Of a stretch of 64,000 nucleotides of DNA, positions 11,540 to 22,126 are shown one piece after another. Under the pieces are notes generated by a model that worked only from the letters and a program-made list of their open reading frames with translations, was not told the origin of the DNA and ran no database searches. Positions within the stretch are counted from its first letter, which is position 1. Each line of letters begins with the position of its first letter. Location: NCBI GenBank assembly GCA_963580455.1, contig OY756967.1, positions 20,444,022-20,508,021 on the forward strand, in the 5' to 3' direction. The position numbers and the translations under genes were made by a program. This stretch comes from Euonymus europaeus. Its lineage: Eukaryota > Streptophyta > Magnoliopsida > Celastrales > Celastraceae.

Positions 11540-12552
11540 ATGCTAGATCACCAGATTCAACTTGGTTCTTTCAATCCATCCTACCAAAGACATATCTCCA
11601 ATGATAGTACAGCAGATATCGAATTCGATTTCTGGTCTTCTCGTAGAACCCAATTTTATGACGGAGATGGAAGTGATGCAGAACTTGAGTTTGAAGCAAA
11701 CCTGCAAGAAGGATTTAGTAGTTATTCACCTCCCTTGTGGAAACCACATGAATCAAGGAATATTGAGTATGAACCTTCCTCTCCTTTACTTTCCAGGAAT
11801 CGTCACTTCAGCAGTATCTCGCCTAGGTCACGAATGCGTGCTATCGGAGAAGGAAGGAAGGAGCTCATGGAGCTGATTGCAAATATGCCAGAGTCAAGTT
11901 ATGAACTCTCTTTGAGGGACATAGTTGAAGAGCAGCATATGATGAAGGAGGCCCATGAAGATATACCAGAAGAGACAAGTTTCCATTTTGAAACTGAGGC
12001 TCAACTACAGAAGAAAAAGCAACAGCAGCAGCAGATGAAGAGGAAGAGTAAGAGTAAGAAAAGCAGTAACTCAGGTCGGATTTCCAGGACTGGAAGCATG
12101 GAAAAAGAAATTTTCTTGATCAAGATGTTCTTCCCTAGTTCTTTTGAAACAAAGAAAACAGGAAGAGGGAAAAAAAACTCGAAGAAAGCCATGGAACCAT
12201 CCATTGAAGGATCCAGTAAATGCATAAATCACAACTGGATAAAAAGGGTTTTTGTTGCTGAAGAGAGTAAAATCAATAGAAGAAATAGCAGCAGCAGAAG
12301 TACTAGTAGCAGTAACAGCAGCACAAGCAGGTATTTGTATTCTCTAACAAAACCATCTGAGAACCAAATAATATCATTTATGTTTTCCAAAGATTAGAAT
12401 GTATCAAATCTGTACTGCATCAATTAACTTGATATTTTACTATGTCGTGTAGGCATGATGGATGTGCTCATGGTAATTTCTTGCCTGGATGCTGGCCCTT
12501 TTACCGTGCAAAGAAAAGCAAGAACAGGAGATGTACAGAATGCATTTTCTAG
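11540..12552 (+). CDS. Plant-specific protein of unknown function with C-terminal Cys-rich motif
   Basis: Two exons, 11540-12330 and 12453-12552, encode 296 residues. The unspliced frame would run to 12397, but a donor CAG/GTATTTG at 12331 and an acceptor TGTAG at 12448-12452 restore a conserved-looking tail, HDGCAHGNFLPGCWPFYRAK. Residues ~110-130 carry a core motif (GRKELMELIANMPESSYELS) that I recognise from a family of small uncharacterised plant proteins related to Arabidopsis At5g21940. The middle is low-complexity: a Gln-rich then Lys/Ser-rich stretch (KKKQQQQQMKRKSKSKKSS) and a poly-Ser/Asn run just before the splice. No signal peptide or membrane segment is visible; the basic Lys-rich part could be a nuclear signal. 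Function is unknown. The CWPF tail has a Cys pattern (C..C..C..C) that might bind metal or be acylated, which is speculation. Confidence 0.75.
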
Positions 12553-12991
12553 CAAAGTTCAGTCTCATAATCTTTGCAATGGGATCCTTACTAGTGCGCC
12601 ATAAACGATTCATGGACCAAGACTTGGATGGAAAATTCAGTGCCCTAGAATCTAGATTTGTGCCTTGTAGTGATACAAAATATTTCTCAGTACCATTGGT
12701 CACAACAGATGTGGAATGATTGACTTAGCAGGATGTAGCATTTAGAGAAATGTTTTGCAGAAACTAAAGTTGTAGAACAATTAGCAGTCATTGAAGCCAC
12801 AAAGCCCTTTGGCTGATGTTTAAAGAATACATGATGGAAGACATTTGCCAAAGCTATATATATACATACACATCCTAGAAAAACATTATCAAAGTTCTAC
12901 ACGTATTATACTAGCTAACCTGATAGGCTGATACGTGCATCGAAATAGAGGCAACTGCAAGTTATATATATCTGATAGCATTGAGAAGCTG
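12553..12991. other. Intergenic, 3' flank
   Basis: Carries the 3' untranslated region of the plus-strand gene ending at 12552. No coding signal noted apart from frames shorter than 90 codons without family resemblance. Confidence 0.4.
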
Positions 12992-13087
12992 TCAGTGCCA
13001 CAGTCCAGCTCTCAGAGCATTTCTCACATTCACCTTGCCATAGATGTAGTAACACCCTGCCATTTGATCAAACCAGTCCTCTGCAAT
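12992..13087 (-). other. Orphan exon-like segment, product unknown
   Basis: On the minus strand a pyrimidine-rich tract ending TTTATTTAG (acceptor at 13088-13089) is followed by 31 codons and a TGA stop. The peptide reads IAEDWFDQMAGCYYIYGKV and then NVRNALRAGLWH. Its composition (Trp, Cys, Tyr, well-spaced charges) looks like genuine protein rather than random AT-rich translation. It lies 0.7 kb downstream of the stop of the minus-strand PAXX-like gene. It could be an alternative last exon of that gene, the last exon of an unrecognised gene, or a relict exon. I do not recognise it. Confidence 0.35.
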
Positions 13088-13794
13088 CTAAATAAAATAA
13101 GAAGCCTATTATGAATTCATATGTAAATTGTGAAACGTAACAATTTGACCTTCAATAGATATGACCCAACCACCTAAAGCATGTCGTATAAATTTGTTGG
13201 GAAGTCAGAGAAACCAATGGTGATTGGAAATTCAAAAATAAACAAATAAAAGAAGGGATATGTGGTTGGATAGGAAGATTTAATCAAAGCAAAGGCAATA
13301 TACAGCAAGCCTCTTAATATCTATAATGGCGAAGCCTTGATATTAGTCACACTTGAAAAGCAAGAAACCCGAATTCTTTCATTAGCTAGCCAGGGAAGCT
13401 GGAATGAGGAAATTGACTATCATTTCAATTTAAAGTACAGACAAAACCATTGATATTTCACCCTCAAAGATTGATAAGACAGTAACAAAGAATTACTTAC
13501 AGATCAGTAAAATAATAAGACGCAATTGCATCACTGTTAAATACCACTTTCCCAAACCCAGTTGACAAAGGTATTCAAAATCATTCTTAATTCAAGCCTG
13601 CGCAACAAGCTGGGTTTTTATCACATTTGGGTGTTCTACTGGATAAGGAATGGTCAGATGGCATATAAATCCAACTATCTAAAACTAACATTTCTTGCAT
13701 TATCTTCTCGAGTTTAGTATTTTACAATGTGAAACAAAAACAGACTTCTAAAAGAGAGCCTTACCTGTAAAACATGTGAAAAGTAAGATTAATT

Positions 13795-16607
13795 CTATCT
13801 ATCCCCATCATCTTCAGTATCCTGCAACTGGGCTCCCCTTACTCTTGCCCTGCCCAACACTATGCTAAGATACTGCTATGAAGAAGATCATGTAGATAAG
13901 ATGAACACAACTGAATAAGATTACAGTACCTGCGATATGCTGGTAAGACACGATTAGCAACTTTGGTTGAGCCTATATCTCGAGATGCTAGCTTACCTGC
14001 TTTGCCACAAACGAATGAGTTAACACACATACATGCACCAGAAACAAAACATGGAAATACATAAGCACACATTTTACTTATATAGGAGCTCACTCAGGAA
14101 AAGTAGAAGTCCAATATGCACATATTATCTAATGCTTAATGGAAAAAACTTTCATAGATAATTGGGAAGAAAAAATATGGGGGCAAGGAGGATGAAAGTA
14201 GACCAGAAGAGGATCCTCATCACTGTGCGGAAAGGTCTCTAAGAAGGCTCCTCAACACTGAATGGACAAAACTTTCTTATAGCAATTGCGAAGCTTCCAT
14301 CGGAACCCAACAATTGGAAAGGCATATGGCATCAAGTTCCCCCAAAATAGCTTCATGTTTAGCAACAAACTATAACAGACAGCACATTTAGAGCTACTTT
14401 GAAATTCCTTCGACAAATATAAAACAAAACTAACTGGTCTGTATAAACACATTCAGAAAACAAAACCAATTCACACCTAGAGAATTTTGCATGCCATTAC
14501 TAGCTAAAGTAGAAGAGGCATCTGCTCCGTCCAAAGAATTCGTCTTTTGAAACTTCTGCCTCTTTAACGGCAGCTCCAATTGGCTCTGAATACTTTCAAT
14601 CTTCTCCTGACATGACGACTGAATAACTTTAGCTCAATAAATAATGGATGAATTCTTATTTTTCAATGGGCATGCTCAAATGGTAAGTCTACGCTATAAA
14701 GGCCAACAAAAGCCAAAAGAAGAAAGCTACATATTGCAGTATGAGTACAACTAGGAACAATAGACTCACATTTTCAATAGATGTGAGTTCCATCGGCCCA
14801 TAAGGGTGCTTCTTCTCTGAAGACACGGTTCAGACGAAATAAAATTAACACGAGCGCAACATTAGTTCAATCTGATTTAAACAATAACCTGAGAAACTTA
14901 TCAAATATATGTAGTTTTTGAAAAGAACGATACATTGCAGACCACCATAGTTATAATTCACTTGAATTTAAATCATTATGCTGCCCAACAATTGTTACTA
15001 AATCTTCTGACACCTTAGAAGTTTGTATTTTCAATAGCAGCAAGGATTTTGAAACTTTTGAATTAATACATGAATTACCTTCCCAAAAGGGAAAACCGGA
15101 ATTTTTTTTATATTAGTACATATACATCCAGCAATTTTCTGTATCTCATTCAAGACACTTAAATATGTCAGTTTACTCCTGGCCAAATATCTCGGAAAAG
15201 AAGGAACAGAAACCAACTCCAATGGTCCATAAAAAGTCTAAATTGTTCAATTTGCCGACTAGCTTCTAATTATAAAGAGATCCTCTGTCTCTTGGAAGTT
15301 CGCATTGCTGTTCCATCTAACCTACTCTTCAAACATGAAAGACAAAAGTCCTCATACAATTAAAAGATCATAGAAGTTTAGTGCTTAATTTAGAGAAAGG
15401 AGATGCAACCTTGTACTGATAAATGCTGCATGCTTTTAAAAACCTTGAATAGCTCGAGTGATAGAGTTGCTATAGTCTCACTAGCAGCAGCATCCACAAG
15501 TTTTGCGAGAGAAATGGAAATCCGAGGCATTCCCTTTGATTTCTGAGCAATCATTTTAGCATATCCAGCACCTACAACACAAAGGAGTAAACAAATTAAC
15601 GGAATCTATTTCCTCATTAAAAAAAATTACAGGGAAAGAACAAATAGAAGTATCTTAGCTTGCATGATAATTTTTCCCCTCCCCCTTCTTCCCAGTCATA
15701 CTTAAGTTGGCCAAAAATTTGGTAGCAACCCACACCCAGCACCCACCCCCGCGCCGCACACCCCCCCCCCCCCACAAAAAAATAGGAAGTCTCTCAAATT
15801 ATCAAAATGTTCATCATGTCAATCCAAAAGATGTACGAAAGTTACATATTTTAACTATAAGAAGAAACCGCTAACTCTATACCAAGATTTGACAGACAAA
15901 TCCTTAAGGAATAAAATCCAGATAAATTAGCCAAATAAATTTTTGCATGCCTTAAGATTGCTCAGCTACCATTACTTATCCCAACTAATTTCAATTATCG
16001 AATCTTATCAAGAAGCCAGGCAGACCAAAATCAATTATGAACCACTCCATAGCTAGATCCACACATTAGCCTCCTTCAAACCTCAAATGCTTCAGAAAAA
16101 CTGATAAAGCAAAAACACTATGAAGAAAAGGAGACTAAGAATACAAGTCACCATCAGACTTTGGATGTCTTTCCAGTAAAAGTTTTACATCTTCAGATTT
16201 GAAGGAAGCTATGATGTAGTCAACAAACTCAGACCAAGATCCCCCGATTCCAATGCTGTCCCTCTGCATATATAATAAATAAATAAAACAAATATAAATC
16301 AACAGAAACTTGAGGGGAATTAAAAATTGAGACAAAAAAATATGTACATGTTAGTACGTGTGTGCAGTGATGCAGAATGATGAAAGGAATGAAAATTGAA
16401 GAGAGAACTCACCATGTCCTCAAGTTGCAAGAGCGATCGAACCACCTCAAAAGTATTGGAACGAAAATCAGTGACACTGAATTTTAGATGAAAGGAATCA
16501 GAAGCATATACATGGAACAAAAATGGCCCGAGTGGACTCGAACCCGAGCTCCCCAACTCCGTTTTTGCCTCTCCAAATATCGGCTCAAATCCTTGAAGCT
16601 CCATCAT
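13795..16607 (-). CDS. PAXX/XRCC4-superfamily DNA double-strand break repair protein
   Basis: Seven exons (16607-16413, 16263-16152, 15571-15410, 14816-14770, 14606-14477, 13996-13930, 13849-13795) give 768 nt and 255 residues. The head region (MMELQGFEPIFGEAKTE..., FLFHVYASDSFHLKFSVTDF) and the segment SIGIGGSWSEFVDYIIASFK fit a beta-sandwich head. The part spliced across 15571-14606 (YAKMIAQKSKGMPRISISL, SETIATLSLELFKVFKSMQ, ESIQSQLELPLKRQKFQK) is a likely coiled-coil stalk with a basic patch. The end (STKVANRVLPAYRRARVRGA then QLQDTEDDGDR) resembles a basic Ku-binding tail followed by acidic residues. Layout matches the plant PAXX protein reported to aid end-joining with Ku and the ligase IV/XRCC4 complex; I assign that from memory of the family. 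The GTG at 16616 is not a plausible start; the first ATG after the acceptor is at 16607. A 5' untranslated exon with donor near 16864 is likely. A poly-C tract lies in an intron near 15760. Confidence 0.68.
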
Positions 16608-16984
16608 CCAATTCACTGTTAATCACTACAATCCGTGCATAGATAGAGAGAACCAGATACTCAGAAATTCAGAGAAACCGAAAAGAATTAGGGTTAACAT
16701 CAAGCTCAAAGAGAAGCCTATAAAGAAATTCCAGTGCATGCAATAAAATCAAGCAAAAAAGGAAAATTCATAATAAGAGCATTACAGGAATATGAACTGG
16801 AGTGTAAATTCCAATTGCTCCTTTTGGGCTTGGGCATGCAAAGATCAAGGAAGAAGACACGAACCTGTTCTTCTTCCGCCGATTGACGTTCCAAATTCAA
16901 AATCTTGGTAATCCGTTCTCGTCCCTCTCTGCAGACTGAGAGTCGGAGCTTGGGTTGTAACTCGTAACTTGTCAGCACTATAAA

Positions 16985-17014
16985 TGGGCTTGGGCTAAAT
17001 TATAATCGGGCCCA
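16985..17014. promoter_or_regulatory. Site II (TGGGCY) cluster upstream of the PAXX-like gene
   Basis: TGGGCT at 16985, TGGGCT at 16991 and GGCCCA at 17009 occur within 30 bases, about 380 bases upstream of the ATG and just upstream of a presumed untranslated first exon (about 16865-16980). These are the TCP-bound boxes typical of proliferation and DNA-maintenance genes. Regulatory role is inferred. Confidence 0.45.
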
Positions 17015-17618
17015 TGCTCAAGGGTTTGAGCTCTTTATACACTGACTAAGATCCATAATATCATTTCACGATCAACCAGCCCAAGTTTGAGGATGTCATT
17101 ATTATTATTATTATTGCATATATAATTATAATTAGTTCTATAATTAGTTCTATAATTATGGATAAGATAAATTTATTAATTTTTAATAATTATAATTTTA
17201 TTATTATTATTACAACTGCCACTATAACGAAGTATAATAGTGGCAGTGAATCTAGTGTTATTTTACTGGAGAACCGATCCCGATGAAATTATGTACGGCC
17301 CCTAATGTACTAGACTCTCAGTGTTCCAAATTTCCAATATACCATGTCTCAAATGGCTAGAATTTCTGCATCCGTCACTGACGACTTAAGAGAGTCAGTA
17401 ATTCTGCGGTTTAATCATATTGATATATCAAGTAATTTGAACATAAACAATAACAAAAGTACAAATGAATGTTAAAATGCAAAGGACCCACACGTTCGTT
17501 CGATACAAGTTGGGAACATCGCAATCAATCTTGTAACATTTTGTTTGCCTGATGAAAGATTTCCGAACAGCTAATTCAAATCTTATTATATGCATGTGAA
17601 CCATATATAGAAGTACAA
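17015..17618. other. Intergenic with ATT microsatellites
   Basis: AT-rich spacer. It contains two runs of ATT/TTA repeats (about 17098-17115 and 17198-17212). The 3' end of the small minus-strand gene lies at its right edge. No exon supported. Confidence 0.4.
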
Positions 17619-17807
17619 TCAGGAGGAAAAGACACGCATGGTGTTCGATCGGTTGCCTGAGGAGCAGCAACTGAGAGTAGAAACAATGTTGTGGACAAGA
17701 GATCTGAATATCCGACGCTTGATGATTCCTCTCTTTGGAGGGAGAGGTTGCCTCTTGCCCTTCTCTGATCTCAAATTCTTATGGGTTACTGTGATCTGAG
17801 GATCCAT
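17619..17807 (-). CDS. Small basic protein with PLPPKRG motif, unknown function
   Basis: Single exon of 62 residues starting at a true ATG (17807): MDPQITVTHKNLRSEKGKRQ, PLPPKRGIIKRRIFRSLV, then a Ser/Cys-rich end. The block PLPPKRGxIKxxIFxxLV is one I recognise from a family of short plant proteins (Arabidopsis At3g50800/At5g66580 type) that are stress- or tissue-responsive but have no known function. The protein is strongly basic, with no signal peptide or membrane segment. Moderate confidence because the gene is short. Confidence 0.6.
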   Translation of the reverse strand: MDPQITVTHKNLRSEKGKRQPLPPKRGIIKRRIFRSLVHNIVSTLSCCSSGNRSNTMRVFSS

Positions 17808-18526
17808 CGTCTCTGCTGATTGAGCAATATATGTATAGCTAGATAGATATATGTGTTTGTCTCTTTTGTGGGGGTGTTAGTTGTTTCAGGTTGTTGTAGA
17901 AGAGGAGGACATGGTGAACCGAATATATAGAAAGCAATCATTCACTAAATGTCAAATTAAGAAGACACAAAGGTTGACATGTAGACTACCATACGAAACA
18001 AACAGTTGATAGACAAGAAATTGCATGGAAGAGTGTAGTTAAGGAGATAAGGGTTTGCTTGTTTTTATTTAATTATCAGTTAATTTTGAGTTAGTAGTAC
18101 TGATGTTCCGTGGATTTCTTCTAGAAATTACTTCGTGTATATTGCCAAATATTGAGAGAATTAGTCAAAGTATGTACGCAGTTCAAGTGCTCAAATTAAC
18201 CTTTGGAGCAATTTTCACTTGGGTATGGATGGCTACTTTTAATGTCTCATTTGTTTGTTGGGTCAATTATATTAATTTTTTGGCCAGCATTTTTACTTGC
18301 TCCATTTTATTGGGTCAAACATGATGGCATGAAATATGATTTACCTTCATGTTAGCTTCAAAATGAATCTCGCTTAAATCTTACTCACAATTACGTTAAA
18401 ATTAATATTTGATATCATCTCTATTACACAAAAAATAAAGTTATATCAATAATTTTTGTTGATCTAGCCGCATTATATCTCAATATATTTTATCTACAAG
18501 CAAAAATTTACCATTATTATATTTAC
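17808..18526. other. Upstream region of the small gene, otherwise featureless
   Basis: AT-rich. The proximal part should hold the promoter of the minus-strand gene at 17619-17807. An open frame at 18103-18324 on the plus strand is hydrophobic, AT-driven and matches nothing I know. Confidence 0.35.
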
Positions 18527-18529
18527 TAA

Positions 18530-18866
18530 GGGCAATCACAATGGTTGCTTGCTAATGTCTTCATTAATTGTCCAATTGGATCCCACTTTTATTAAACAAA
18601 AAGTGATCTCACATATTTATTTACGTCAACATAACACGTCTTCTGATACAATCATATCATCAAAACACATCTCTCAATACAATGTTTTCATTTTTCAAAA
18701 GTCAAGCCGCCAACATTTTATTACTCCGTCTTTTTCCCCCACTAAAATTAATATTCGAATGCACCTTTATTACCCAAAAATCAAACCGAATATCTAATTA
18801 CATCAATAAAATACATCGTTTAATACAAACACATCTAGGCCTAATAGCATTTGTTAGTGGTTGCCC
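18530..18866. mobile_element. Tourist-like (PIF/Harbinger) MITE
   Basis: A 337-bp element with terminal inverted repeats GGGCAATCAC / GGGCAACCAC and a 3-bp TAA target duplication (18527-18529 and 18867-18869), the standard PIF/Harbinger signature. It carries no coding capacity; open frames inside it are chance. Internal phrases such as ATCAAAACACATCTCTCAATA recur in the MITE at 48.8 kb, so both are members of one family. Confidence 0.75.
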
Positions 18867-18869
18867 TAA

Positions 18870-20396
18870 ACGGTTAGGATTTTCTCCCCCCTTTGCCATT
18901 TCACATTCACGCATAGAAGGTTGACTTGGTTGGGACGTTTCTTCAAATTGCTTCTAACTTATGAACTCATGCACTTGAAGAGTTGAACTTTGTGACTTGT
19001 TAATTTAAAATTTTGAAAGTCTTAAAAATAATATTAAAGTCTCCAAAACTTTCAATTTGAGTGTCAACGTCGTTCTTTCAATTTGAGTGTGAACTTCTCT
19101 GATATTTTCTTGGATTACAAGTCGCTCGTCGGCGATTGCTTTCCATCCGTAATTAGTCACTGTTACGTGGGGCAGGCGACGTGGAATCAAGGAAATGACA
19201 CAGGAAAAATTGCCGAGAGAATAATATCGATGGGAAATGACATACATGTTCATACTAATTCATAACTTACCAAGATACCAAGGAAAAACAACCCTCCAAA
19301 ATCGAGCCGATATAGATTTGAGGGTTCCGTTTTTTTTTTAAGTGTATAATTTCTATTTAATTAAAAAAATTAAAAATAAAATATAAAATGTGATGTGACG
19401 TGACACAATTTCTAAATCATTATATTTAAATGAAAAATGTTATAGCATCCAACTTTTTATAGACCAATTTAACTTAAGTCTATATGACATGTGATTTAGA
19501 TTTGTTATTTTGAAAAATATTTTTGAAAAAAAAAATTATTTTTATTTAATAAATCATAGATGGAGTGTTGTTGTTGTTCTTCTTCTTTTTTGCATATTTT
19601 TTCTTCTATTTTATTTTAAGGATCACGTGTCAAAAAATTTGTGCCACTTGATTTTGTCAATTTTATTTTAATTTTTTATTCAATTTAATATTTACCAAAC
19701 TTTTTGTTGTTGATTTATATTAGAAATAAATTTTAATATTAATTTATATTTATACTTATAATAAATTAAAGTTATTCTTATACGAAATCAACGTAGTAAT
19801 AATTAAAATTTTATTAAATACGATATCATAAGAATTTATTAACACTTATAACATTTAAGATTTTAGTAGCAAATTCGTTCCCTAAACTCGTTAGAATTTA
19901 GTGAATCTAAGCATTAGGGTTTATCACTCGAGACATAGAATTTTAGTAGTGAATCATAAATATACGATCAATTTATTATAAAATTTCATTGTCAATAAAA
20001 ATAATATACTTGATAAAATGCGTTATGAAATATACTTTTTTATGTATTCACAATGAAATTAAATTATTTTTAAAAACAATATAAATAAACATTAAAACCT
20101 ACATAGTTCACATATCAGTACAAACAAACAATGAAATTAAAAACAATGTGATTAAAAATGATTAAATATAACCTATCGATAATAGATATTATTGAAAAAA
20201 AAATTACTTGCCAATTTTGGATATATACTTTTTTCAAAATCTAATATTTATTTTGAGAGATAAAAAGTGTTCTAAACTTTCATTTAAAAAAGCAAAAAAA
20301 AACCATCCAGTGAATTTTTAAATGATATATTTTTATTATTTAAAATTTTGATTTTTTCGTATCATAAGCTTACAAAATATGTCATGTAGAGTTAAG
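18870..20396. other. Very AT-rich gene-free stretch
   Basis: About 1.5 kb dominated by A/T runs and short homopolymers. No open frame, splice pattern or clear transposon border was found. Confidence 0.4.
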
Positions 20397-20984
20397 ATTA
20401 ATATTGATCTATAAATACTTTAATAATTTAGTGCCACTCAACTTGTAGACCCTAGAATTTGAAACGAAATTATATTTAAATTGTAGACCCTACAATTTGA
20501 AACGAAATTATATTTAAATTATAGACCCTACAATTTGAAACGAATTGCAGAATCCCAAAATTCAATATATCCCGGTAATCACCTAACATATATATCCTGA
20601 AGGTGGGGGAAGGGACGAGAGACGGGACAAAATAACTAAAACACAGCTGCTACTGCGGCAAGCCAGAAGCGAATCAGCTAGCAAATCAAGATTAATATTG
20701 GTCTATAAATACTTCAATAATTTAGTGCCACTCAACTTGTAGACCCTAGAATTTGAAACGAAATTATATTTAAATTGTAGACCCTACAATTTGAAACGAA
20801 ATTATATTTAAATTATAGACCCTACAATTTGAAACGAATTGCAGAATCCCAAAATTCAATATATCCTGGTAATCACCTAACATATATATCCTGAAGGTGG
20901 GGGAAGGGACGAGAGACGGGACAAAATAACTAAAACACGGCTACTACTGCGGCAAGCCAGAAGCGAATCAACTAGCAAATCAAG
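20397..20984 (+). repeat. Tandem duplication, 2 x 294 bp, with internal 38-bp repeats
   Basis: Copy 1 (20397-20690) and copy 2 (20691-20984) start with ATTAATATTG and end with GCAAATCAAG, head to tail. Only about six substitutions are visible over 294 bp, so the duplication is young. Each copy contains a nested array of about 2.6 units of a ~38-bp repeat built on TAGACCCTAGAATTTGAAAC. No coding frame. Confidence 0.9.
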
Positions 20985-20991
20985 TTAAAAC

Positions 20992-21473
20992 CTGTGTTCT
21001 GAAAACCGAACTGGTCATCAAACCGGCCAAGACACCGGTTACTGGTTTAACCGGTTGAACCGGTTCAACCACCGGTGCAATCATAAAAAAGAAAATACAT
21101 AAAAATATTTAGGTTTATATTTTATATGATTAATTTTATACAATTTTAAGATAAATTTTAGATATCTATGTATGTGAGCAACAAAATGATTCAAAAAAAA
21201 GTGTCAAATTTCAAATTTCAAATACAAAATAATAGAATAACTCAATTCTCACTTATATATTACTTATTATTAGTGTTAGAATTATTTTTTTAATGATTTT
21301 TACTGAAATCTTAAAACCGGCCGGTTCAACCGATTCAACGGTTACCGGTTTTTCCGATTCTAACCGGTTTAACACGGTCAGACCGTGTCATCCAGTTCAA
21401 TAGGTCAAACCGACCGGTCAGAGCACCGATTCCCGGTTCAACCGGTCGGTTCGGTCCGGTTCTCAAAACACTG
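20992..21473. mobile_element. Non-autonomous hAT element, CCGGTT-rich
   Basis: A 482-bp element. The right end inverted reads CAGTGTTTTGAGAACCGG and the left end CTGTGTTCTGAAAACCGA, matching imperfect terminal inverted repeats with the CAGTG-type hAT start. It is flanked by 8-bp direct repeats, GTTAAAAC (20984-20991) and GTCAAAAC (21474-21481), one mismatch. Both arms are full of iterated ACCGGTT/AACCGG words around an AT-rich centre. No coding sequence. It sits immediately next to the 294-bp tandem duplication. Confidence 0.75.
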
Positions 21474-21481
21474 GTCAAAAC

Positions 21482-22126
21482 AGTATCTAGGAAATTCCCA
21501 AGTTAGGACAATCTATATCTCGCGAAATCAAGTCCACCACGTGCTTGAAGTAGTAGACACCATTTATATTGGGAAAGCAAGTAGTAGTCAAGCCCACATG
21601 CACAAACACAACATAGCTTCACTTCTATATTAGAGGCTGCGGCCCCACACGCTTTCGACGAGAAGAAAAAAAAACGCACACAAAAAATATGCTTGAAATG
21701 GTTAAGAAATAAGTGTGTGTTTATGTTATATGTTCATACCACAGAAGCAGACATCTCATATGTTCACAATCTGATCTTCAAAATTCCAAAAAAACGCTAA
21801 TCACCTGTTAAACAACGAAAAATGGTACTCATATTCCGAGGAATGTCAATTAATTAGCTTACACGTGATCAACTCATATACTTTCTTCTGACAAAGTCAC
21901 TGTTTCAAATCCTATGCGAGCCCTAGTCACTACTAAAGAATTTCTTCATCCCCATACAAGTTTAACAAATGGGTAAGAACTAGGTGCTTTGACTGTTATC
22001 TGATTAAGTAAAAATAAATATGGAAAGTTACCTATCAGACAGCAGTCTTTGCAGACCAAACGAATTGCTGAGAGTCTCTCACTCTCTCCATCTCCCAGAA
22101 AACCTTTGGAGATAGTGGGGAAGACA
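21482..22126. other. 3' flank of the TBL gene
   Basis: Contains the 3' untranslated region of the minus-strand TBL gene. An open frame at 21946-22140 overlaps the gene's end in another frame and is not supported. Confidence 0.45.

Noticed and set aside
15755..15777. Poly-C tract as a possible functional element
   Set aside because: Lies in an intron, simple homopolymer, no further structure.
16520..16560. tRNA-like phrase GAGTGGACTCGAACCCGAG
   Set aside because: It lies within the first exon of the PAXX-like gene (coding GSSGSSPLG) and no box A or cloverleaf accompanies it.
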